Source: an uncultured Collinsella sp. (lineage in GTDB: Bacteria > Actinomycetota > Coriobacteriia > Coriobacteriales > Coriobacteriaceae). Taken from it: 10,015 nt of DNA. The translations under genes and the position numbers were made by a program. The notes under the pieces are model-generated. The model was not told the origin of the DNA and made no database searches. It was given only the letters and a program-made list of their open reading frames with translations. Shown in pieces: positions 1 through 5,952 of this stretch. The DNA is taken from contig CABTZM010000060.1 of assembly GCA_902489295.1 (NCBI GenBank), positions 1 to 10,015 of the forward strand, read 5' to 3'. Numbering within the stretch: position 1 is the first letter of the stretch; the number at the start of each line of letters is the position of its first letter.

Positions 1-1034
1 GCGTTGTAGCTCGGCAGCCAGACCTCGATGTCGTAGGTCTGACGGGCAGAGAAGCCCAAGTCGCCGGTGCACAGGCTAATCACGCGATACGGAAGGCCCA
101 GCTGCTGCAGCAGGTACTCGGCCTCGGCGGTCATGCTCTCGAGCTCCTCGTCGGACTCCTCCGGCTTAGCGAACTTGACCATCTCGACCTTGTCGAACTC
201 GTGCTGACGGATGATGCCACGGGTATCGCGACCGGCGGAACCGGCCTCCTCGCGGAAGCAGGGGGTGAAGGCGGTGTAGCGGCGCGGCAGGGTGTCGGCG
301 TCGAGGACCTCACCGGCGTGCAGGTTGGTGAGCACGACCTCGGCGGTGGGGATCAGGAAGTTATCGCCCGAGACGTGATAGGCGTCGTCCTCGAACTTGG
401 GCAGCTGACCCGTACCGAACATGGTCTGACGCTTGACGACGATGGGCGGCCACCACTCCTTAAAACCACGGCTGGTGTGCGTATCGAGGAAGAAGTTAAT
501 GAGGGCGCGCTCAAGACGGGCGCCGGCGCCACCGAGAACGGTGAAGCGGCTGCCGGAGAGCTTGTTGCCACGCTCGAAGTCGAGGATGTCCAGATCGGTG
601 CCCAGATCCCAGTGCGGCTTAAAGTCGAAGTCGAACTCGCGCGGGGTGCCCCAGCGGCGACGCTCGATGTTCTCGTCCTCGTCCTTGCCGTACGGCGTGG
701 CCTCGCAAGGAATGTTGGGCAGGTGAGCCATGAAGTCGTACTGCTCCTGCTCGAGGGCGGTGCGGCGCTCGGCCAGACCGTCAATCTTCTCGTTGACGGC
801 GCGCACGGCCTCCTTGGCGGCCTCGGCCTCGTCCTTCTTGTCCTCCTTCATCAGGGCGCCGATCTTCTTGGACTCGGCATTGCGCGTGGCTTGAAGTTCC
901 TCAACCTCGGTGATGACGGCACGACGCTCGTCGTCGAGCTCAAAGAACTTCTCGCGATCCCAAGACGTCTGGCGGTTAGCCATGGCGACATCGATGGCAT
1001 CGGGGTTCTCGCGAACAAACTTGATATCAAGCAT
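1..1034 (-). CDS. serS: Seryl-tRNA synthetase (3' end outside the window)
   Basis: Cytoplasmic class II synthetase that charges tRNA-Ser with serine and also provides Ser-tRNA for selenocysteine where that system exists. 344 codons are visible. Residues 1-100 form the charged helical N-terminal arm (a long antiparallel coiled coil) that grips the tRNA-Ser variable arm. The catalytic core follows, with the TAEVVLTNLH stretch near 230-239 and class II motif 2 at about 259-287 (FREEAGSAGRDTRGIIRQHE, with the ATP-binding FRxE). The frame runs off the left edge just after WLPSYN, immediately before the expected motif 3 (REISSCSN in the family). About 80 residues are therefore missing compared with the usual ~430. 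The start is the ATG at 1032-1034, preceded by GGAGG five bases upstream. It is transcribed away from the small membrane gene at 1146. Identity is secure; only completeness is limited by the window. Confidence 0.97.
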   Translation of the reverse strand, partial: MLDIKFVRENPDAIDVAMANRQTSWDREKFFELDDERRAVITEVEELQATRNAESKKIGALMKEDKKDEAEAAKEAVRAVNEKIDGLAERRTALEQEQYDFMAHLPNIPCEATPYGKDEDENIERRRWGTPREFDFDFKPHWDLGTDLDILDFERGNKLSGSRFTVLGGAGARLERALINFFLDTHTSRGFKEWWPPIVVKRQTMFGTGQLPKFEDDAYHVSGDNFLIPTAEVVLTNLHAGEVLDADTLPRRYTAFTPCFREEAGSAGRDTRGIIRQHEFDKVEMVKFAKPEESDEELESMTAEAEYLLQQLGLPYRVISLCTGDLGFSARQTYDIEVWLPSYN

Positions 1035-1063
1035 TAGATCCTCCGGCGATATACATTCCATTT

Positions 1064-1121
1064 AGGTTGCAACCTTGTACATGTATGGGCAAGTATATAC
1101 TTATGAGCGTTTACGACCCAA
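1064..1121 (-). promoter_or_regulatory. Divergent promoter region between serS and the small membrane gene, with nested palindromes
   Basis: The palindrome AAGTATATACTT (1091-1102) carries the -10-like hexamer TATACT on both strands. Reading toward serS, TTGGGT (1116-1121) sits 18 bp upstream of TATACT (1092-1097), giving a leader of about 50 nt before the ATG. Reading toward the plus-strand gene, TTGTAC (1075-1080) lies 15 bp before TATACT (1096-1101), which is short spacing. Two more perfect palindromes lie beside it: AGGTTGCAACCT (1064-1075) and TACATGTA (1078-1085). These could be operator sites. The promoter assignment is by eye and unproven. Confidence 0.4.
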
Positions 1122-1145
1122 CTCAACTACGCAAGAAGGCACCCA

Positions 1146-1319
1146 ATGGACGCAGTTTTTTCCTTTTTGTTTGGCACCCGCACCGGTTTTGCCATCCTTT
1201 TCGCCGGCGGCATCCTGCTGTTTGCGATTCTTGCCTTTGTAATGGAGAAGCGCACCCATAAGATGTATGTCGACCGCGGCCCCAAGTCCGAGGACGAAGA
1301 AGACAGCTTCTGGGACTAA
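1146..1319 (+). CDS. Small single-pass membrane protein, 57 aa, function unknown
   Basis: An uncharacterised small protein. The ATG at 1146 follows AGAAGG with a six-base gap, and the frame ends in TAA at 1317-1319. Residues 1-14 are short and hydrophobic/polar, about 15-33 (FAILFAGGILLFAILAFVM) form one strong transmembrane helix, and then comes a basic stretch (EKRTHKM). The tail is very acidic and ends SEDEEDSFWD. The positive-inside rule suggests the charged tail faces the cytoplasm. It is the only plus-strand gene here, has its own likely promoter (about 1075-1101) and is followed by a strong hairpin at 1371-1411. Start signal, hydrophobic helix and terminator together argue for a real gene despite its length. 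I do not recognise the family with confidence, and no function can be assigned from neighbours: serS is divergent and proC convergent. Confidence 0.75.
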   Translation: MDAVFSFLFGTRTGFAILFAGGILLFAILAFVMEKRTHKMYVDRGPKSEDEEDSFWD

Positions 1320-1321
1320 CC

Positions 1322-1483
1322 TGCCAAAAAGGGACAGGTTTATTTTGGTCGGTTTTATCTGGGCAAACGCAAGTGCCCCGCAACTGGAATTGAGCCAGTT
1401 GCGGGGCACTTTTCGCTAAAAGGACAAAACCGCAGGAAAAACCTGCCAAAATAAACTGTCCCTTTTTTGGTCGGTTTTACTGG
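1322..1483. repeat. Palindromic repeat element: ~35-bp inverted arms around a central hairpin
   Basis: The left arm (about 1324-1357) reads CCAAAAAGGGACAGGTTTAT and on through TTTTGG. The reverse complement of the right arm (about 1437-1470) is CCAAAAAAGGGACAGTTTAT and on through TTTTGG, so the arms match except for single-base indels and a few changes. A direct repeat is laid over this: TTTTGGTCGGTTTTA at 1343-1357 and again at 1465-1479, each followed by CTGG or TCTGG. Between the arms is the 17-bp perfect hairpin listed separately. The right end includes the proC stop codon (1477-1479). There is no open reading frame of its own. It resembles a REP/MITE-type non-autonomous element, probably dispersed in the genome, but I see only this copy. 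Confidence 0.65.
1371..1413 (+). terminator. Strong hairpin terminator after the small membrane gene, possibly bidirectional
   Basis: 1371-1387 (AAGTGCCCCGCAACTGG) pairs perfectly over 17 bp with 1395-1411, with loop AATTGAG, and ends in TTTT at 1410-1413. It lies between two converging genes, the 57-aa gene on plus and proC on minus. The minus-strand tail (CACTTGCGTTTG) is weaker in T, so termination of proC from the same hairpin is possible but less sure. Confidence 0.8.
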
Positions 1484-2247
1484 AGGGTTGCGTCGATTGC
1501 CTTGACCAGGGCGCTGCGCATGCCGGCGTCCTCGAGCGCAACGACGCCCTTGATGGTGGCACCACCGGGCGAGCATACGGCATCCTTCATCGCCGCAGGA
1601 TGCTGGCCAGTTGCAAGCTGCAGCTTTGCCGTACCCAGCACCATCTGGCTCACAATGCGATAAGCATCCGCACGCGGGATACCGTGCTTGACCGCCGCAT
1701 CGCCCAGGGCCTCGATTGCCATGGCGACAAACGCCGGAGCGCAACCACCCACCGTGCCGCCCACAAACAGCAGGCTTGTGTCGAGCTCGACGACAGCGCC
1801 AAGCTTACCGAGCAGGTCGAGCACCACAGCACGCTGCTCGTCGTTAAGCGTCGAAGCCTTCTCGCAGGCGATGACGCCCTCGCCCACCGAAACCGGCGTG
1901 TTGGGCACCGTCGAGATATGCGCGACGCCCGGCAGGACCTGCTCCCACTTGGCACTGTCCCAGGTCCAGGCAACCGACAGAACGACCTTTTTGGCAAGAG
2001 CATCCTTGAGCGGGGCGAATACCTTCTCGATCATGTACGGTTTGACCGCAGCGACCACGATATCGGATGCGGCGACAACCTCGGCGGCATCGTGGCAGGC
2101 GACCATGCCGCGCGCCTCGCAGCGCTCAACCAGTGCGTCGTAGCGACCCGCGCAGGCGCACATGTCGCTCGCAGCTACACCGGCAGCGATCCAGCCATCG
2201 GCCATAGCGCTCGCCATATTGCCAAAACCGACAAATCCAATCTTCAT
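1477..2247 (-). CDS. proC: Pyrroline-5-carboxylate reductase family protein
   Basis: P5C reductase performs the last step of proline synthesis, reducing 1-pyrroline-5-carboxylate with NAD(P)H in the cytoplasm. The product is 256 aa, near the family's 260-280. Residues 1-14 carry the Rossmann motif (IGFVGFGNMASAM); 114-124 match the family's PNTPxxxGEG; 182-224 hold the dimer helices (DAAVKHGIPRADAY, then HPAAMKD); 226-234 (SPGGATIKG) form the conserved substrate loop. Some signature positions differ: the usual SGSGPAY reads GGCAPAF near 167-173, and the usual SxxAG reads SVAWTW near 91-96. The start at 2245-2247 gives MKIGFVGF and follows AAAGGA nine bases upstream; an in-frame ATG eight codons earlier would add an untypical MCLKGLCD. 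Its stop lies inside the adjacent repeat element. The 73-bp gap to rlmH allows cotranscription. A ProC-like reductase of another substrate cannot be excluded. Confidence 0.88.
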   Translation of the reverse strand: MKIGFVGFGNMASAMADGWIAAGVAASDMCACAGRYDALVERCEARGMVACHDAAEVVAASDIVVAAVKPYMIEKVFAPLKDALAKKVVLSVAWTWDSAKWEQVLPGVAHISTVPNTPVSVGEGVIACEKASTLNDEQRAVVLDLLGKLGAVVELDTSLLFVGGTVGGCAPAFVAMAIEALGDAAVKHGIPRADAYRIVSQMVLGTAKLQLATGQHPAAMKDAVCSPGGATIKGVVALEDAGMRSALVKAIDATLQ

Positions 2248-2320
2248 ATCGCATAGTCCTTTCAGACACATTCCTCAAAACGAAAGGTATTGTCCCACGC
2301 CATTGTTTCGTATTGCCGAC

Positions 2321-2791
2321 CTATTTGTGATACGGCTCGCCACGGCTGATCTTGCAGGCACGGTAAATCTGCTCCAGCAGCACCACACGCGCCAGGTTAT
2401 GCGGCAAGGTAATGCGTCCAAAGCTGAGCATCTCGTCGGCTCGTGCGCGCACGTCATCACTCACGCCGTCCGAACCGCCGATTACAAAGGCAATGTCGCT
2501 GCTGCCTCGCAGCATAAGATCGTCGAGCCTCGCCGAAAACTCCTCGCTCGAGCGCTCCTTGCCCTCGATAGCCAGCAGGATCACATGCGCTCGAGATGGC
2601 AAGGCGGCAAGAATCGCCGCCCCCTCCTTGTCGCGCGCGGCATCCACACCGCCCGCCTTGGCCGGGTCGATATCGGCCACCTCGCGCATATCCACCTTGG
2701 CATAGGCACCTAGGCGCTTGGTGTACTCAGCGCACGCGTCCTTCCAAAAGCGCTCCTTGAGCTTACCGACGCAAACGACGGTGTATTTCAC
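2321..2791 (-). CDS. rlmH: 23S rRNA (pseudouridine-1915 N3)-methyltransferase
   Basis: RlmH is a SPOUT-class enzyme that uses S-adenosylmethionine to methylate pseudouridine 1915 in helix 69 of 23S rRNA, at the subunit interface of assembled ribosomes. The product is 156 aa, the normal length. Diagnostic features are the N-terminal strand KYTVVCVGKLKE, the SAM-binding loop FVIGGSDGV (102-110) and the C-terminal trefoil segment LSFGRITLPHNLARVVLLEQ followed by IYRACKISRGEPYHK, matching the family's LTLPH...EQ/ESLYRA...PYH ending. The start codon is GTG (reverse complement of CAC, 2789-2791). AAGGAG lies nine bases upstream, inside the last codons of the SPFH gene, whose stop is only six bases before this start. 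The two genes are therefore almost certainly cotranscribed and probably translationally coupled. Confidence 0.96.
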   Translation of the reverse strand: MKYTVVCVGKLKERFWKDACAEYTKRLGAYAKVDMREVADIDPAKAGGVDAARDKEGAAILAALPSRAHVILLAIEGKERSSEEFSARLDDLMLRGSSDIAFVIGGSDGVSDDVRARADEMLSFGRITLPHNLARVVLLEQIYRACKISRGEPYHK

Positions 2792-2797
2792 GCGCGT

Positions 2798-3736
2798 CTA
2801 CTCCTTCGAATCGTTTTGAACTTTGCCGGCGGCCAGCATCTGCTCGAACATCGAGGCCGACTGCGAAAAGTCGCTCGGCAGCACGACCGTCGAGGTTTTA
2901 CCCGTGCGAGCGAACTCCGTCATCATCTCGGACCACTGCGTAAACATGAACAGTTGGTTGGCCTCGTCATTGCCGACACCCGTCTCCTGGATGATCTCGA
3001 GCGAATCTTTGATACCCAGCGCGATGGCCTTGCGCTGGTTGGCGATGCCCTCGCCCGCCTTTTCCATAGCCTCGGCCTCGGCGGTCGCCTCGGTGACGCG
3101 CTTGATGCGGTCTGCCTCGGCGAGCTCCTGTGCCGCAGCGCGCTTGCGCTGGGCGGCGTTGATGTCGTTCATGGAGTTCTCAACCTCGGTCGGCAGTGCG
3201 ATTTTGGTGATGAGCGTCGACACGAGGGTGAAGCCGTAGGCGGCCATCTGCTCGGAAACGGTAGCGTTGACATCCTTGGCGATGTCATCCTTCTTGGCAA
3301 AGACCTCATCGAGTGTGTAGACAGGAATCGAAGAGCGCAGGGCGTCGGTGATGAAGTCACGCATCTGGTCGACGGGCTCCTGCAGCATGTAGTAGCTCTT
3401 GTAGATGCCCGAATCTGCCGGGCCGGCGCCCATGTCGTAGCTCACGTGGTACTGAGCGGAGACCTCAAGACCGATGGTCACGTTGTCCTGGGTCTTAACG
3501 TCGATGCCAAAACCGTTTTTCATGGTGCGCAGGCTCACCGTGGCGGCCTTACGGTCGATCACGGGCACCTTCACGTGGAAGCCCGCGTTGACGATACGAT
3601 TGAACTTACCCAAGCGCTCGATGATCACAGCGTGCTGCTGCTCAACGACGTAGCAGGCGTTGGGAAGCAACAGCAGCAGGATGATGATGGGAATCAAAAG
3701 GCTCGTAAGGGCAGCGATGATACCGGAAAACAGCAT
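2798..3736 (-). CDS. SPFH/Band 7 (stomatin-prohibitin) membrane protein, HIR-like type
   Basis: A membrane scaffold protein of the SPFH superfamily, which forms oligomeric rings in membrane microdomains and often modulates proteases or membrane order. Of 312 residues, about 5-25 form a hydrophobic N-terminal anchor. The Band 7 domain follows (VVEQQHAVIIERLGKFNRIV, KTQDNVTIGLEVSAQYHV, DALRSSIPVYTLDEVFAKKD). Then comes an Ala/Glu-rich coiled coil (NAAQRKRAAAQELAEADRIK onward, ending near AIALGIKDSLEII). The order and wording resemble plant hypersensitive-induced reaction proteins (VIRASVPKLNLDDVFEQKND, MNEINAAARLRVAANEKAEA) more than QmcA or HflK/C. There is no NfeD partner gene beside it. The start at 3734-3736 follows GAGGAG by five bases; a GTG seven codons upstream lacks a good ribosome site. 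It heads the operon with rlmH. The exact role is unknown. Confidence 0.92.
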   Translation of the reverse strand: MLFSGIIAALTSLLIPIIILLLLLPNACYVVEQQHAVIIERLGKFNRIVNAGFHVKVPVIDRKAATVSLRTMKNGFGIDVKTQDNVTIGLEVSAQYHVSYDMGAGPADSGIYKSYYMLQEPVDQMRDFITDALRSSIPVYTLDEVFAKKDDIAKDVNATVSEQMAAYGFTLVSTLITKIALPTEVENSMNDINAAQRKRAAAQELAEADRIKRVTEATAEAEAMEKAGEGIANQRKAIALGIKDSLEIIQETGVGNDEANQLFMFTQWSEMMTEFARTGKTSTVVLPSDFSQSASMFEQMLAAGKVQNDSKE

Positions 3737-3793
3737 GGTCTCTCCTCTGATAGGCACACGTTGCCATTAGGATACCCGTCCAAGGAGATCGTG

Positions 3794-3853
3794 CATAACA
3801 AAAAAGCCCCCATTGCTGGGAGCTCTTTCATTTAATGGTGCGGGCGAAAGGAC
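3794..3853 (-). repeat. Second copy of the tRNA-Leu 3' end plus terminator (remnant)
   Basis: These 60 bp match 3983-4042 with a single difference (C3808 versus T3997), at an offset of 189 bp. On the minus strand the copy holds the last 18 nt of the tRNA (GTCCTTTCGCCCGCACCA, 3836-3853) and then the hairpin terminator. Upstream of the 18 nt the match stops abruptly, so no functional tRNA is present. The terminator here has one G-U pair (AGCTCCCA-GCAA-TGGGGGCT, then T6) and may still work. The fragment is a tRNA-end duplication of the sort left at integration sites. Confidence 0.85.
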
Positions 3854-3982
3854 GTCCGCGTATCCGCTTCGCGGATCCGCACCGGCATCGGCCGCCTGCC
3901 GGCGTCCTTGCCAGCTCGCTAAAAACGCTCCGCGTTTTCTTGACGCTCGCTCCTTCGCAGGTTCAAGTCCCCGCGATGGGCA
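3854..3982. other. Hairpin-rich spacer between the two tRNA-Leu 3' ends
   Basis: 129 bp with no credible gene. It contains several short stem-loops: ATCCGC-TTC-GCGGAT (3862-3876), CCGGCA/TGCCGG (3882-3887 with 3897-3902) and AAAACGC-TCC-GCGTTTT (3922-3938). GGACGTCC (3850-3857) is a palindrome sitting exactly on the left junction. Near the right end, plus-strand AGGTTCAAGTCC (3959-3970) looks like a tRNA T-arm and is the exact inverted copy of the tRNA-Leu T-arm at 4039-4050. Frames running through here produce peptide only because they cross the tRNA copies. Confidence 0.6.
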
Positions 3983-3988
3983 CATAAC

Positions 3989-4016
3989 AAAAAAGCTCCC
4001 ATTGCTGGGAGCTCTT
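3989..4016 (-). terminator. Terminator of tRNA-Leu
   Basis: Reading on the minus strand just after the tRNA: AGCTCCCA (rc 4006-4013), loop GCAA, TGGGAGCT, then a run of T from 3989-3994. This is an eight-bp perfect stem with a GNRA-type tetraloop and a T-tract, a textbook intrinsic terminator starting about ten bases beyond the CCA end. Confidence 0.9.
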
Positions 4017-4024
4017 TCATTTAA

Positions 4025-4111
4025 TGGTGCGGGCGAAAGGACTTGAACCTTCATGGGGTTGCCCCCATACGGACCTGAACCGTACGCGTCTGCCAATTCC
4101 GCCACGCCCGC
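4025..4111 (-). tRNA. tRNA-Leu (anticodon CAG)
   Basis: The minus strand reads GCGGGCG at the 5' end and CGCCCGC-A-CCA at the 3' end, a seven-bp acceptor stem with CCA encoded (4025-4027). The anticodon stem-loop is TACGG-TTCAGGT-CCGTA, giving anticodon CAG, which reads CUG leucine codons. A long variable arm (TGGGG-GCAA-CCCCA) marks it as a class II tRNA of the leucine type. The D-arm has GCGGAATTGGCAGACGC and the T-arm GAAGG-TTCAAGT-CCTTT. Length is 87 nt with CCA. CUG is probably a major leucine codon in this GC-rich genome, so the tRNA is likely well expressed, in line with its strong promoter and terminator. Confidence 0.97.
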
Positions 4112-4122
4112 GTGCAGGAATT

Positions 4123-4151
4123 AGAATAACGGAGCGCCACCGCGAACGCAA
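4123..4151 (-). promoter_or_regulatory. Promoter of tRNA-Leu
   Basis: On the minus strand TTGCGT (4146-4151) is followed after exactly 17 bp by TATTCT (4123-4128). The -10 box lies 11 bases before the first tRNA base, giving a very short leader, as is common for tRNA genes. The -35 box almost touches the tatD stop codon (4155-4157), so the tRNA sits tightly behind tatD but has its own promoter. Confidence 0.7.
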
Positions 4152-4154
4152 GAA

Positions 4155-5072
4155 CTATTTTTGAAAAAGTTTGCAGGCATTTTCCCAAGCGGCACGCGCG
4201 ATTGTTTCGGCGTCCTCACCAGTGCGATCGATACGGTCGTTAACCAGCGCGTTTGCCGTAATGGAGATCATTGCGGGCTCGCATTCAAGACCGCGGATGG
4301 GCTCCGGAGCCATATACGGGCAATCCGTCTCGAACAAAATTCGATCGAGTGGGGTTGCCGCAAATGCCTCGCGCACGTCGTCGTTGCGCTTAAAGGTGGC
4401 CGCACCACCATAGGCGATATAGCAGCCCAGCTCCACAAAGCGCTCCATCGTGGCGCGGTCCTCGCCAAAACAGTGCAGCACACAACCGGCCTGGGGCACG
4501 CCCACCCCACGAAGCACGTTGTAGGCGTCCACGTGCGAGGTACGCTCCTGGTCCATGTCCTCGTGACGCAGATGCAGCTCCACCGGCACGTTACGACGCA
4601 CGGCAAGCTCGAGCTGGCGCGCCATGCAGTCAATCTGCACGTTATGGGGTGCCGGCGCGATATCGTCGTCATAGTCCATGTGGTAGTCCAGACCGATTTC
4701 GCCAATACCGACACATAGGGGGTCATCGAGCGCGGCAACAATCTGCGCGTGAACGTCATCGGTATAGTCCGGCGCGCCATACGGATGCACGCCGGCAAGA
4801 TACTTGATCTGCGGAATATCCCGCATCGGCAGAATCTCGCGCGTCAGCCAGTCGCTGTAGTCCGTCACGCTGCGTTTGTCGGCGATGGGATCGAAGATCG
4901 TCACCAACAGATCGACGCCTGCGGCCTTGGCACGCACGAGCGTCTCGGGCACCTCCTTGCCCCAAAACGAGAGCAGGTGCGCGTGCGTATCGGCCAGCGG
5001 CGCCAGCGGTTCCGGACAGGCGATCGTTTTCTTTTTCTTGGTAAACGTCACGCGTTCGGCATTAGGCATCAT
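4155..5072 (-). CDS. tatD: TatD-family metal-dependent hydrolase (putative 3'-5' DNase)
   Basis: TatD proteins are TIM-barrel, divalent-metal hydrolases of the amidohydrolase superfamily with 3'-5' exonuclease activity, linked to DNA repair and RNA quality control. The usual metal ligands are visible: HxH in LADTHAH (30 and 32), Glu125 in GIGEIGLDYH, His167 in PVELHLRH, His200 in VLHCFGED and Asp250 in FETDCPY. The product is 305 aa, longer than the usual ~260, partly from a basic N-terminal extension (TKKKK near 11-15) and a longer 130-150 loop. The start is the first of two adjacent ATGs (5070-5072), with AGGAG seven bases upstream. It overlaps the rsmA end by 11 bases, so the pair should be translationally coupled. 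Many genomes place tatD before rsmA; here the order is reversed. Substrate specificity cannot be read from sequence. Confidence 0.93.
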   Translation of the reverse strand: MMPNAERVTFTKKKKTIACPEPLAPLADTHAHLLSFWGKEVPETLVRAKAAGVDLLVTIFDPIADKRSVTDYSDWLTREILPMRDIPQIKYLAGVHPYGAPDYTDDVHAQIVAALDDPLCVGIGEIGLDYHMDYDDDIAPAPHNVQIDCMARQLELAVRRNVPVELHLRHEDMDQERTSHVDAYNVLRGVGVPQAGCVLHCFGEDRATMERFVELGCYIAYGGAATFKRNDDVREAFAATPLDRILFETDCPYMAPEPIRGLECEPAMISITANALVNDRIDRTGEDAETIARAAWENACKLFQK

Positions 5073-5922
5073 GGGAAAGCTCCTGAGCCAGGCGGACAAA
5101 GTCGGCGACGTCGAGCGTCTCGGCGCGCGTGGTGGGCGCGATGCCGCAAGCCTCATAGGCAGCATCGAGCGCGTCCTTGGCAAAGCCGTTGGCGCTCATG
5201 GAGTTGCGGATGGTCTTGCGACGTTGGGCAAATGCGGCGTCGATCACGCGAGCCACGAACTCGCGATCGAGCCCCTCGGGCACCACGCCGTCAACGCGAT
5301 CGATGCGCACGACAGCCGAGTCCACGTGCGGCGCCGGCATAAAGCAGCGCGGCGGCACCTCAAAGCGCCCCGTCACCTGCGCATACAGGCCAAGCTTTGC
5401 CGTGTATCCGCCATAGGTCTTGTTGCCCGGCACTGCGGCAATGCGATCGGCAACCTCCTTTTGCACCATGACGACGGCGCGCTTTAGCGCCGGCATCGTC
5501 TGGAAAAATTGCAAAATGATCGTCGCCGCCACGTTATAGGGCAAGTTCGCGACAAATACCGTCGGCTCACCGCCCGCAGCCTGCTCAATCTGCTCCGGCG
5601 TCACCTTGAGCGCGTCGCCCATGATAAAGCGGAAGTTGGCATAGTCGGCGGCGTGGGCATCGAGCACCGGCTCAAGCTCGGGATCGGCCTCAATGGACGT
5701 AACGCACGCCGCTTCCTGCAGCAACGCAAGTGTCAACGTACCGCAACCTGGACCCACCTCGAGTACGCGCTCGTCACCTGCAAGCTCGGCAAGCTCGCAG
5801 ATACGTTCGATCACATGATTGTCGATTAGAAAGTTCTGGCCCAGGCGATGCTTGGTCGCAAGGCCAAACTCCTCCAGCAGCTCCCTGGTGGCCGTGGGGT
5901 TTGCCAAAGGCGAAGTTGTCAT
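5062..5922 (-). CDS. rsmA: 16S rRNA dimethyladenosine transferase (KsgA)
   Basis: RsmA dimethylates two adjacent adenosines (A1518 and A1519, E. coli numbering) in helix 45 of 16S rRNA, a late checkpoint of 30S assembly and the basis of kasugamycin sensitivity. The product is 286 aa (family ~270-290). It shows the N-terminal HRLGQNFL (25-32), SAM motif I EVGPGCGTLT (55-64), the acidic ribose-binding IEAD (77-80), the catalytic NLPYN (126-130) and, in the C-terminal lobe, QRRKTIRNSM. The start at 5920-5922 has an excellent AAGGAGG five bases upstream. A hairpin terminator (5953-5990) separates it from metG by only ~30 bases, so its expression depends on read-through or on a promoter hidden near the hairpin. 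The stop codon lies within the tatD start region. Confidence 0.97.
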   Translation of the reverse strand: MTTSPLANPTATRELLEEFGLATKHRLGQNFLIDNHVIERICELAELAGDERVLEVGPGCGTLTLALLQEAACVTSIEADPELEPVLDAHAADYANFRFIMGDALKVTPEQIEQAAGGEPTVFVANLPYNVAATIILQFFQTMPALKRAVVMVQKEVADRIAAVPGNKTYGGYTAKLGLYAQVTGRFEVPPRCFMPAPHVDSAVVRIDRVDGVVPEGLDREFVARVIDAAFAQRRKTIRNSMSANGFAKDALDAAYEACGIAPTTRAETLDVADFVRLAQELSHDA

Positions 5923-5952
5923 GGTTGCCTCCTTAGCATGATGGCGGCGTCT

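Noticed and set aside
201..1037. A 278-codon plus-strand frame across serS
   Set aside because: Low-complexity shadow of serS, whose motifs are clear on the minus strand.
1067..1261. A 64-codon plus-strand frame overlapping the small membrane gene
   Set aside because: It lacks a ribosome site and runs through the promoter palindromes. The 57-aa frame at 1146 fits start signals and composition better.
2248..2320. Possible terminator between rlmH and proC (ACGAAA/TTTCGT)
   Set aside because: Only a six-bp stem with a loop of about 20 bases and no T-tract; too weak to claim.
2816..3835. A 339-codon plus-strand frame antisense to the SPFH gene
   Set aside because: Mirror of a confident minus-strand gene; no ribosome site or recognisable domain.
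3767..4105. A minus-strand frame starting MAELADAYGSGPYGG
   Set aside because: It is the translation of the tRNA-Leu gene, its terminator copies and the spacer. Such peptides arise whenever tRNA genes are translated.
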